64,000 bases of DNA from Capitella teleta (Eukaryota > Annelida > Polychaeta > Capitellidae). Under the pieces are notes generated by a model, which saw only the letters and a list, made by a program, of their open reading frames with translations, had not been told where the DNA came from and did no database searches. This document shows positions 41,885-54,153 of the stretch, one piece after another; position 1 is the first letter of the stretch; each line of letters opens with the position of its first letter. The translations under genes were made by a program, and so were the position numbers. The stretch is taken from assembly GCA_000328365.1 (NCBI GenBank), contig KB308778.1:64294-128293 (forward strand), given 5' to 3'.

Positions 41885-43990
41885 ATGTCAAGCAGAGTGG
41901 ACATCCGTTGTGAAAAAAAGGATGAACAAAAAGAAAAAGATCCGTATTGCAGCAAAAGAACTCACAACTGTGGTTGGTTCTGCCAGTGATTGCTCTATCA
42001 AGGCATCAGAACCTGTTCGGCACGTGTTTATCAACAAAGTGGACAAACAATGTACAAATGAAAACATACATGATTACATAAAGAAGAAAGGCATCACTCC
42101 AAAGGACGTACGACGTACTTCAAAGGAGGGTTGGCTCAGTACATCCTTCAAGATATCCGTACCTTCAGTCAACTTCAACGATTTGCTTAAAGCTGAGTTC
42201 TGGCCATCTGGGATCAGATGTCGGGAATGGCTCTCTTACATTCCCAGGAAACGTATCGGGTCTGCTAACGCGGATTTAAACGAAAACGACGCTTTCTTAT
42301 CTGACGGTTTGAGCGAAGAGAAAGAGGATGCTCATGACTCCTTCGCGACTTCTGATGCTGCTGCTGCTCACCATTCTCATCATGGATAGTGCCCTAAGAC
42401 TATGTACNNNNNNNNNNNNNNNNNNNNNNNNNNNNNNNNNNNNNNNNNNNNNNNNNNTGTTCAATTTAATGTTTGTTCGTTTTTCTTCGCCAAATGAAAT
42501 GCTGAAATCTTTCCTCATTCCGATTCCTAAGAATAGAAAGAAATCGCTCAGTGACAGTAATAACTTTCGCTCAATAGCCATTAGCAGCATTATGGGTAAA
42601 ATTCTTGATCACATAGTTTTAAAAGTTCACTCTAATGTTTTGTCAACTAGCGATTTACAATTTGGATTTAAGTCAAACCATTCTACAACCCAATGTACAT
42701 ATGTTTTAAATGAGGTCATTGAATACTATAACAGTCGTAATACGCCTGTATATACTACTTTGCTAGATGCTTCTCGTGCGTTTGATAGGGTGCACTTTAT
42801 CAAGTTGTTTAATTTACTGTTGTTTAGGGGCATGTGCCCAGCTTTAATTAAGTTCCTTGTTCACATTTATATACGTCAGACTCTTCTTGTTCGGTGGCAA
42901 AATACCGTTTCGGCTCCGTTTAGTTGCCGCAATGGAATTAAGCAGGGTGGAGTGCTGTCTCCAATTTTATTTTGTGTTTATATGGATGAACTTTTAATGC
43001 GTTTGAAAAAATCAAAAATTGGATGTTATGTAGGTCATGTTTATTGTGGAGCTTTAACTTATGCTGATGATCTTACTCTTATAGCACCGACTCACTCAGC
43101 CATGTCCCACTTAATAGAAATTTGTGAGCGGTTTTCACTTGAATATTCTGTCAAATTCAATAGCACCAAAAGTCACGTTGTCATGTTTAATAACTCTTCA
43201 AGAATTCATTGTTGTCAACCATTTTATCTCCACGGCCAACCCATAGAATATGTCACTAATGCTTTACATTTAGGAACTTTAATTGGAAAAGATACACATG
43301 CTAAAAATCTGTCTAAATTATCTAAGGATATGATTATAAAAACTAATGTTTTGTACTCTCATTACAAGCACTGTTCACCTGATGTTCTATGTTCATTATT
43401 CAAATCCTATTGCACAAGTTTTTATGGTTCTCCTCTTTGGTCGCTAAGTAATATAAATGATTTCATTGTTTGTTATAAAAAATGTATTAAGCGATTACTT
43501 AATCTGAATCTACGCACGAGATCAAAATATGTTTACCTGTTAATGCACCAACCAGACTTAGATACACAACTTATGTACAGATTTTCTTCTTTTTGGAATA
43601 ATTGTTTTAAAAGTGATAATGTTTTGATTCAATTGTGTGCAAACTTATCTCTTACTTCTAATTCTGTTGTGGCTAAAAATTTAAAAAAAACATCAGTATT
43701 CCTACAATGTGATCAGCAAAATTTAGTCATGCCGAAACATTGTTTGAAAAATGTACTTTTCGCAAAATATTTTAGCGCCATTTCAGAACACGATATTGCA
43801 AATGTTACTGTTTTAAAAGAATTACTTGAAGCTCGGTGTGGCTCAATAGACTGCATATTGAGTCATATCGAAATTAATGCACTACTTTATTATTTATGTA
43901 TTACTTAATTAAGTACTGTTTGCAGTTCTGTTAAACTTACTGTTTTTGTTTTTCATATCAAATGTACAAACTTGAGTTTGTGAATAAAAT
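41885..43990 (+). mobile_element. CR1/jockey-superfamily LINE, 5' truncated, with assembly gap
   Basis: ORF1 C-terminus at about 41890-42389: basic stretch RMNKKKK, then an RNA-binding-like domain (HVFINKVDKQCTNENIHDYI, FWPSGIRCREWLSYI). After the gap, ORF2 runs open from 42460 to the stop at 43908, about 480 codons. RT motifs in order: LIPIPKNRKK, FRSIAISSIMGKILDHIV, FGFKSNHSTTQC, LLDASRAFDRV (motif A), GIKQGGVLSPILFCVYMDEL (B), LTYADDLTLIAP (C), KFNSTKSHVVMFN (D). A C-terminal connection region follows. The 3' tail has AATAAAATGATATATATA. The clean frame suggests a young copy. The endonuclease and ORF2 start must lie in the gap or be missing. Confidence 0.93.
42408..42457. other. assembly gap (50 N)
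   Basis: Exactly 50 N between the ORF1 stop and the middle of ORF2. A round number usually means unknown true length. A normal LINE would need about 1.5-2 kb here for the ORF2 start and endonuclease. Confidence 0.98.
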
Positions 43991-46900
43991 GATATATATA
44001 GAATTCAATTAAATATTCTAAATAAATGGGCACATGACATGCGTGGAAATCCTAACATTTGTCTACTAAAATGTCTGCATGATGACGTCATCTTCTGACA
44101 ATACTTTAAGAAATTGAATCCCGCAAAAGTCAAAACGAGGCCTGAATCAACAACACAAGACGGCGCCACGCATCTCGCAAGAGAGAGATCCGAATTGCGA
44201 CCAGAGAGCCTCGTCTGGTGATTTCATAACGCATCTTTTGCTGGTGACAGCATTCCTCTGATCCTAGCCAGCATACGACATCCAGGGAAGGATTAAAATA
44301 TATATCAATGGAAAGCAAAATAAACAATGATGGAAGTACCGTTTAATAAACACGAATTGCGCACATAACACTCATGAATATTCATATACATGTATCTGAA
44401 TAATTAATTTTGGTTTGGGTTGATAAGGCGAGCAATCTTGACCGAGCCACCGAGTTCGAAATCAATTCTGTTTTTATTTCAATGGTTGCGTAATTCTGGC
44501 TTTTATACATTATGCATGTATATGATTAATTATTAATTAATTAATTAAGATATTGGATAATTGACGATCTTATAGTTTACTCACTTTTCCGTTTAAATAA
44601 CCGAGCTAATTAGACGAGCCTCTTTCTCCTCAATCCCAACCTCCAAATCGGCTTGAAGCAAACGCTCGCTTTCTCCCGGAAGAAGGCGATCGTCATCAGC
44701 GGTATCAGATCACAGTCCTCGCTTCGTCATTTGACTAATTGATGGCGTTCTTTAACGAGGACGAAAGAGATGAAGGAGTTGAAATAAGCCAGGGATCCTC
44801 TATGCCATGGAAGCTGCAGTGTACATGTTCATGGTTAGACATTCGAAATCAAAAGGAAAGTGAAGCCAATCAATGTGCATTTCGTCCTCAGGAGTCGACA
44901 TGTGAAGTTATTCATGTTGCATCGTGTCTACCATCACGAGCACTGCAATGAAAAGCAGACTCCTCCTCCTTCTCCTCCTCCTCCTTTCCTCCACCTCCTT
45001 CTCCTTCTCTTCCACCTCTTCCTTTTCTTTCTCCTCCTCCTCACTCAATTCAAACTCATTTGACGATGTCGACCAAGGCATCTTACTGTATGATAGGACA
45101 ATGGTTAACGGGACACTGCTTATAGTTCTCACCTCTCCAAGAGATCATTCAGAGTAAATGACCAGGGGTCAAGAGGTAAACGAAGCAACACTCGCTGACA
45201 GAATGACCGGCATCATAATGCATGAGCCAGCGCGCTCCCCGTCATCCCAGAAAGCAAGTCCACTCGTCCCCTTTGAACTGGATAACTTTGTTAAAAGCAG
45301 CTCAATCATGTCATGCCTTTCATGAAATGTTCTTTTCTCATTGTTTACTTCCTTTCTTCCAACAACACTTGAAGTTCGACAGAACGAAGCGAAAGAAAAA
45401 ACTCATTCGAAACAATTGCTGAAATAATCGCAATGAAATCGAACGCTCTGCTCTGTCCTCACACAACACAATGTCGAGATCAACAGGCGTCGACAGGAAG
45501 GTGAAACAAAGGAACAGCGCTGTCATTCAGAGCTCCTTTGTGTTCGCATCGATGTGTTCGGTAAGCAGCCGGATCAGTGGGTCTCTTTGTTTATTCCGGG
45601 GCCTTCTTCGCGACCAATCCAATTGGGGTCAGCGTCGAGTTCAATTTATCAATTTCATGCTTCTCTTTTTGGGCCAAGATTCACAGCAGGCGTGCATGAC
45701 AAACTAAGTCAGTATATACTCAGTACTCACACAAGTGAGGATTTGCGAGCACATTACGATCAGTGAGATGCCTCGTGGAACCCAATCGAAGCAGAGCAAT
45801 TTTCTTCGCCATTTGCATATTCGCCGGCTGTTGAGACAGCATCCCTTGTAAAATAGAGTTGCGATTCCACCTGGGGTTGTTAAGATCTGTGTGTTCATTC
45901 GCTATGATTCCCACGCAAGCAACAGGGTCACGTGAGAGTCACGTGATTGTCCTGTAAGGAGAGACAGCAAGGCACGCGTTTGCAGTGCTTCCACGGCTGC
46001 CTCACTAGAATAGATATGCGAATGAGGCCTTCGTGGGTTTTGTAATAGGTGCCTGGATAAATTAAAGACCCACTTTTGGGAACATACACGCAAGATTCTA
46101 TGCGGTGGTCACCATCTTACGAAACTGTCCCGAGACACAAACTGAAGTTTGATCGAAAGAGAATAGTCCCTGAAGATGCATGGACATTCAGGCAACCCGC
46201 ACGGAGACAAGAAGAGCTGTTGGCATTTCACCTACAATGCTGGCTTCGTATCTTATGTTACCTTTAAGTGAAATATTTACTACGGATTCATTCCTCTTAA
46301 TCTCATTTTTGTAAACGAATTTTGTCCTGAAAACAAGATGCATTGGGAGAAATGGCCAATAAGATGAAATGAACTCCCTGGTCATTCTACAGCGCAATTT
46401 CGCTGTGGATCGCTTGCGAGACAGCGCCGACCGCTGAACGATTGGTGTGTTTGTCGAGAGACAAGCAGACGAGACGGTCGATGGGCAGATCACTCGTCGC
46501 TTCTCTGGCGACATCGACAGAAGGAGACGATGACATGAACACCGCGAGGTCTCATGCCCATTATACCGCTTGATGTTGATGGACGAGGCGAGGTGGACGA
46601 TCATCCCGAATCAATTAGCGTCGTTCCGTCTGACGCCTCATTCAGCGCCGATGCGATGTCGTCAATGAGCGACATTGAACCAAGACGAGTCTTGCGACGC
46701 ATTCACGATCAGTGTCTGTTCATTGATTGAAGGAGCTCTGCGTCTTACAGGTCTTTGGGTACAAATCTTGTGACGTCACCAGTGTCACTATAGTGTCACT
46801 ATAGTGTCACTAGCCTGACCGCGGCACTGAACAGCACAGAGTCCGCATATTTCATGTCTGACTCGCCTCTGAGCCCAACTGCGCAGCCCAATATGCCGTA

Positions 46901-49775
46901 GATATTTTATCCTTCCTAGCTTCCCGTGTTTTTGAAGCATGCATTATATATGTCGCCTGTTTGTAGAGGTGCACTTCTAATCAACTTCGACTCAACTCAG
47001 TTGAGCCCTCCTCGCCCCCTTCAATTATATACACGCCCCTTTGCAGCTCAGACCCGTTCACGTCTAATTGCTCAAAACCAGAGAGTTGAAACGAGTCGCT
47101 GGTCACGTGTCCAGCACGGATAACGCCTCTGCCCGACGCTGTTCAATTGGAAGTACGGCTAATCTTGCACTGTCCTCCGATCGAACGAACGCAAGAGGTT
47201 CTTAACCCTCACCATAAAAGAGCAATTCGCATTTCTCGACTCTTTTTTTATTTTATTTTTTTTTTATTTTTTTTAACTCACCGCCTTCGAGCGCATGCTC
47301 AGCACACCATTAATTGAAGCTTGTGGGGACATTTATCACGTGATTATTTGACTTGCATTTTTTTCGTTTTTTTTTTTTTTTTTTGATTTCGTCAATAAGA
47401 TATGATATTATATACAATTATGCGTGCATTTATCTACCTCGGTGCTGCTAGTTAAAAACAACCCACATAACATTAGAATTTGACAACAACAATAATATTC
47501 AAGGGTTTTGAAAAAAAAAAAAAAAACAAAAAAAAAAAAACCCGCAACCTTCCATTTTTATGGCCCAATTTGCATTTATAGATGTACTATTTCGGATGAA
47601 ACGCCAATAAAAATACGATCGCGCATCTATGCACACATTAAATAAGGTATTAAACCTGCTCACAATACCAGTTGGTTAATCTGCATTAGCAAACACTGCC
47701 AATCAGCAATTGTTTCGTGTGAGGTGCTGCTTGCGATGAACTCGCAATCCCCGCGGAATCACTTCTCAGTCTATTACGTCATCCCAGCCGATTCAGCGCT
47801 ATCTCAGAGCGGACGAATGAGCCCATTAAGAAAAGAAATGAGCTTTCGATCAGCTCTCTAGTCCAAGGTCAGAAGGTTAAGCAGCATTTGACCTTTCGCG
47901 ACCTTTGCAATCTCCTGAGATACCAATTTCATTATCTTCACAAGCAGCTTCCCGAAAACGCCTCAGCGCCATCTTCATCTCCCGATTTGCCGCCAAAATG
48001 GAATCACAATACCACAGACTACAGTAACATCATCAGCGAAAAAGCACTCGACTCGAATCGAGCGAGTAATTCCAGTTAGCCAGGCGCCATCGCATGTAAG
48101 TGAGGGCTGCTAATGGCGCCCCCACCCCCACCCCTAAAAAAAACCCCTTAAAAAACTGAGCTACTTCGAAAGCGAATCGAGGCATGCGGTATAAGTAGTT
48201 AGGAGGGCGTTGGCTGGGATGAGGCAGGCCTTAAGAAGACTGCGACCTGCGGGGGCAGACAGAACAGATTGCCATCTATTTCCACTTGCTTCGAATCATG
48301 GCGAGGGGAAGAAACATTGTAATTGAAAATACTAATCGGAGATTTACGCAGCTTGAATGAAACCCTTCAGTTAGTAATAGGCAATCGATTGCACGTAGGA
48401 GGAAACTAAGGGTTAAAGCATGTCGTCAGGGGTTACACAGGAATAAATGGAAGAGAGAAAAGAAGGAAGAGGTAGAGGAGGAGGAGGAGGAGGAGGAAGA
48501 GGAGGAGGAGCTTTCAAAACACAGGGAGGAGTCGCTGTCTATTTATGTCCATCGGTTGCATCAAAGTTCCACTCACGTTGAGTCTCTTCATGTTTCGGTT
48601 CGAGGGGCTCAAAGCCTTGATGTTTGTGTGGCTGCCCATGGTTATCAAAGAGATCTTCTCTCCTTGTATTCAGTTGAAAGGTGCGATCAGTGGATAGAGG
48701 AGGGGTTTCAAAGGGACGACACATTAGGAGAAGCGGTGAATAAACCAGGCCATGTGCTTATATATATATGTAGCTCCGATTGTCACAATGCAATCACTGT
48801 ATTCATACCTCAGCGTTATATTTGATGCTGCCTCTGTCCAGATATCAGTAAGCCACGAGTGCTTGTCATCTCATTCTGCAAGTGACGCAACTGAACTCCG
48901 GATATTCGCTCGCATGCTGCCTCTGATGGCGCTAATACCGTTCAATTAATCGCACCCTCAATCTTCTCTCATTTTCCCAAGTGATGCAATCAAAGAGAGC
49001 ATTATGAATCGCTGTTTCATGACACGGCAAATCGGAGGGTGATGAGCCCAGCTGATGACGTAACAAGGCCGACTGATCCTTTGATCCATTCAGCGAAAAT
49101 CTGCTCGAATTTGAAGGGGACACAACAAGAACAGCAACAACAGCCACAGTAGTGACAACCGCAGGAGCAGCTACAATACCCATATTATGATGTTGACTTG
49201 TGAAAATTTTACTTTTTTTTTTTTTTTTTTTTCCTCTCCCCAATTGTTAACAATGGGAGCCATCGAATGAGCAGATTTTTCAGTAGATCTCATAAAAGTA
49301 AGAAGTTCCCTAAATGAACCGAGGCCCTCTTTTAACCTCCATGTGCATGTTCCGGTAGTACCGCTGTCGGAGGTCGAGTTGGATAGAGCTCCCTTAACTC
49401 GACACGAAGCACAAATAGGTCGCCTCTAGGGGCGCCTTAGACATGGCCTCACCCAGGCACCCCAAAGGCATCATCCTCTGTTCCTGAAGAGGGCTGGGTC
49501 TCTGGTCACTGAATTATAACTGCATTCCTGAAGCGCTATTCATATTACTAGTATGCACTCAGCCATAAACATGTGTAAGTATATTCATATCGCAGGCATT
49601 CGCTACTGTTTGATCTCATGTTGCAACCAGCATACATGATGCATGTTTTCAATTGTCGTCATTGACAATTAAGCTCAATCTATTTTCGTTCTTACGCTTA
49701 TTTTCTTTCATTTTGTTGGAAAATTGTTTGAATTTCAGGCGATGGGGACGTGTATCCACCTCATTGGGATTCAAA
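43991..49775. other. 5.8-kb region with no supported gene
   Basis: Mixed unique DNA. (CCT/CTT)n at about 44960-45050, TAGTGTCACTA x3 at 46782-46812, T-runs at 47240-47275 and 47360-47385, A-runs at 47510-47541, and (GAG)n at 48475-48512. Several CRE-like palindromes occur (44082, 46771). Short open frames show no family motifs. Confidence 0.45.
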
Positions 49776-50750
49776 CAGCAATGCCAATGGACAAACAGCC
49801 ATGCCAATGGACAAACAGCCATGCCAATGGAAAAACAACCATGCAAATGGAAAAACAACCATGCAAATGGAAAAACAACCATGCAAATGGACAAACAGCC
49901 ATGCCAATGGAAAAACAACCATGCCAATGGACAAACAACCATGCCAATGGACAAACAGCCAAGTCAATGAACAAACAGCCATGCCAATGGACAAACAGCC
50001 ATGTCAATGAACAAACAGCCATGACAATGGACAAACAGCCATGCCAATGGACAAACAGCCATGCCAATGGAAAAACAACCATGCACATGGACAATCAACC
50101 ATGCCAATGGACAAACAGCCATGTCAATGAACAAACAGCCATGCCAATGGACAAACAGCCATGTCAATGAACAAACAGCCATGCCCATGGACAAACAGCC
50201 ATGCCAGTGGACAAACAGCCATGCCAATGGACAAACAGCCATTTTAATGAACAAACAGCCATGCCATTGGAAAAACAACCATGCAAATGGACAAACAGCC
50301 ATGTCAATGGACAAACAGCCATTTTAATGAACAAACAGCCATGCCAATGGACGAACAGTTATTGCAAAGAACAATGAACAAACTGCCACACCAATGAACA
50401 AACAGCCATGCAAATGAACAAACAGTCATGTCAATGGACAAACAGCCATTTTAATGAACAAACAGCCATGCCAATGGACGAACAGTTATTGCATAGAACA
50501 ATGAACAAACTGCCACACCAATGAACAAACAGCCATGCAAATGAACAAACAGTCATGTCAATGGACAAACAGCCATTTTAATGAACAAACAGCCATGCCA
50601 ACGGTCGAACATTTATTGCAAAGAACAATGAACAAACTGCCACACCAATGAACAAACAGCCATGCAAATGAACAAACAGTCATGTCAATGGACAAACAGC
50701 CTTTCCAATTAACAAACAACCTTTCCAATTAACAAACAGTCATTCCAATC
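49776..50750. repeat. 1-kb satellite, 20-bp unit
   Basis: About 45 units of ATGCCAATGGACAAACAGCC with variants (ATGCAAATGGAAAAACAACC, ATGTCAATGAACAAACAGCC). From 50341 a 127-bp higher-order unit is repeated three times (starts 50341, 50468, 50595). Because 20 is not a multiple of 3 and the unit lacks stops in most phases, several frames on both strands stay open for over 100 codons. These are not genes. Confidence 0.97.
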
Positions 50751-53700
50751 AATGGACACATCTCTTCTGTAGACTGGCGTGGCGTCATAGTGTGCAAATT
50801 GTATAATCTGTGCTAGACCAATTACGTGAATGCGACTATAATTATGGCCAATGGCGATCAATGTCGAATCGCAATTTCTATGTAAGATGAGACGCGTTCC
50901 TCGGAAATAAGGCGCGTCCTGTCCATTACATACAGATTGCTTCGGATGACGTAACAAAACCACGACTCAGGTTGTAAAAATCAAAGATTATCTCTTTGAT
51001 GGAGATTAATACTGCGACTCTCCCTGCTACGATTGTAGGTTAATTCACAGAAAATATAGGTTAATAGACAAACACTTGATTTGTGTCTTAATGAGCTAAT
51101 TAGCCAACGTTTCCATTGATTCGATGCTGATGATGATGTAACGACAATGTCTTATGGAAATCATGGCTCGTTAATCGATATCAGGAGGTCTTCATGTTGC
51201 GTATATCATGTTGCAAGACGCACTGAACGCCAATCGACGCGAACCATTTCGCGATTTCAAAGTTCATCCACAACTCCACACTTCGAGTGTTCACTCGAAA
51301 AGCCACTGGAATGAATAAAGCAAAGCCACGTGTTCCGTGCATTTGGACCAGATTGAAAGCGTCCATGTCAACCGTTGAGAAATTCTCCCGCCTCTCGTTC
51401 CGTCGTGTTATACGCGCGCCAAGAGACGCCCGTCGTTGCAGCGTACACGTGTCGAGAAACCTCAGACAGAGGTCGCTGACGTCGAGTAGCCGCAATTTAC
51501 ACGTTTTCCAATCATCACGTTATTTGAGGCATTTGGTGGAAGACCCGAGTGCTGAGCTCCATCGCCGATGATCCCACGCAACGACATCTCTCCGCAATGA
51601 AACCCATTACCATAATATGAAACCCCCATCGCCATAATGGAACAATAAAATTCCTAATTTTACTGTCGCGGTGTGACCCTGACGCGAACACTGATGTATA
51701 AATACACCGCTGACAGGTATGCAAAGTATGAACAGACTCAAAGCTATCGAACGCTTTAAAAACATAACAGAATTGAACCTCAGGCGAATCCTCTGAAATA
51801 TCATTCAAAGCACGCGAAACCAACGAGGCCTTGAGGTTCAGGCATTGAAAGCTCCGCCTGACCTCAGGCTGACCTTTGGGTGAGTGGGATGACCTTTAGG
51901 TCAACGCAGGGATGACCAGAGGAGGCTGTTTAAATCGGCGTGAGGGGACGAGAGTTCTGATTGCGCCGAGAGCTACCGGCGCCGCCGACATGGACACCCT
52001 CCCCCGCCCGCGATGCGTACAGATCAACTTCGACCAACGGATATTCGTTGCCTCAACTGCAAATGACCTCCGAGGACTCACAGTCTGGCTGATTAAGAGA
52101 AGCGTGCGTATTTCAGCCGCATGTTTACTTCCAAAGGGGCAACGCAGAATTGCAGCACACACAGAAATAGCGACAAATGACGATGCTTGAAATGGACACC
52201 TGGACAACGATCCATCAAATATTTACAGATTTCAGACTGATCACAACGCTGCAGTGAATTCAAATACGACACTAGAAGGAATTGAATCATGCAAAATTCT
52301 TGCGCCGAGGGGAAGGGAGAAACTGAGGTCGTCACTTGGGCAGCGTCACGTCTCGATTTCGTCCCCAGGTCAAAGGTCAAAGAAGTGAAGGAGGATGGCA
52401 GAAATGAAGCTCGTTTGCTTTCTTCGTTCACCTGATTGAGAGCGAAGCAGCTGAGAGAAGATTCCCTCGGGAAGCAAGCGAGACTCGCACCAACATGCTT
52501 CAAGCGTGGGCGAGGGAGGTCAGATCTTTCCCAATGCAACCCCAGATTCATAAAATGTATTTCGCTTTCGATTACATTATTAACAGCAAATAGCGCACGA
52601 TCGATTGTCTTATCACGTGACCTCACTCTACATCAATGAACAGACATGCAGGTGTGAGAAACGAATGCTATTGATTGCGTTTACGGAGCTGAACCCTCAG
52701 GTATACGACACCTATGTGCACCGCCTTTCATGTTCCACTGCGGTGTTGCTTTGCGAGGCGCCTCCTTTTAACAATCACCTCTTCTGCTTCTTGAGCTTAT
52801 TCAGGCGTCCATCTCATGCTCTCCTTCCTCTCCGCTTCTTTATATAGCATCGAACCGGGAGCCCCAAACGCTGCATGAAAGCCTCGCCTGTATAAAACGC
52901 GCGCAACCTCGGCTTGCAGCCATAGATGAAGACTTCTGCGTGGACTAGCATCATATGCTCATCGACAACACGGTTACGTTCGATCAATTGCCTCCAGCTG
53001 TTTGTATAGCAAAGGTAAGCCACTTCGAACCGACTCAAAAGTACAGACATTTTTGCATTCAACGGTTGCAATAAGTAGCGGATAAAACGACATTTACGCA
53101 AGTTCTTTATGGTTTTCATCGGACGAAGTTAATTCGGGATCGACGCAGTTCTCGCGCGTGGAGCTCCGTTACACAATGCTATCGTAATTGACAGAATTGC
53201 TAGCAGTGAAATCAGTTTTATTTTGACGCTGGTTATTGACTATTGCAAGTGTATAATATTGTGATCATTTGTCATGTATATCTTATGAATTTCGTTATAA
53301 TTATTTAATTACTTAATTATTTAAATCTGATAGTTATACCGCTGCATATATGATATGCACTTGTTGCGTCACTTTTCTAGGAATTCTAGTCACGTGATCA
53401 TCGTCGGCCAGAGAGGTGGACTCATCTGAGTGCGCTGATTGGCGCCTCTCAAGATAAAATAATTAGGCTGAATGACGCAATGAGGCCTTTGATTCGCATA
53501 ATTATTAGTGACGTAATGATAATTAACTGATTCACTGACTAAACAGGGTCACGTGATGTTGCAGCGACGTCTCGTCATAAGATGACATTCTTCAAAATCA
53601 GCCGGCTTCCTTCAATAAGCAGTTGATTTATTGTTTCGCAAATACAACAATGATGCCAAACTCAAAGAGGGGCCTCAATAAAACCCGATCTACCTTGACA

Positions 53701-54153
53701 ACACGCCCACAACTGCCCTACAGTACACACCCGCGTCCATAGCAACAGTGTCCATGACGACAGTGTCCATGACGACAGTGTCCATTCGTCTACGTGGCGC
53801 CACCTAGGGGGCAACATTTGTAGGATTCATTTGCGAATGTTTGCGTCATCGGTGGACGACGTCGTTTTGACAGTTAAACAGCGGGCGACATTGAATAGCA
53901 AAGCGAGCGTCATTCGCTGTGTTTATTCGGCGGAGCAAACACGGCGAAGAGCCTGAAAGCCATGCATCAGTCGCTCGCGTACGCTGCTTACCTGTCGCCA
54001 GGCGTTTCCACCTGTTCGTCCTGCATCCATATTTCATCCTCGGCGGCCTTCGTTCGGACAAAGTGCCGTGGAGTACTCGCACACCCAGCACGCTAATTAA
54101 TTCCTGACTGAATTGCGGTCTTTTGCAGGAACCCCGCTCGAAAGGAACACGTC
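50751..54153. other. 3.4-kb region with no supported gene
   Basis: Mostly unique DNA. A perfect AGGTCAAAGGTCA direct repeat lies at 52367-52379. A 15-bp repeat (GACGACAGTGTCCAT, three units) lies at about 53748-53786. The last 40 bases (AAAGGAACACGTC before the ATG) are the likely 5' UTR of the EF-hand gene. Confidence 0.4.

Noticed and set aside
44924-45157. Serine/leucine-rich frames over the CTCCTT tract
   Set aside because: Microsatellite translations only.
49653-50327. Several overlapping open frames of 77-148 codons on both strands
   Set aside because: They are products of a stop-poor 20-bp satellite; no start context, domain or splice logic.
49776-50750. Regular repeats resembling a CRISPR array
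   Set aside because: Units are contiguous with no unique spacers, and the genome is eukaryotic.
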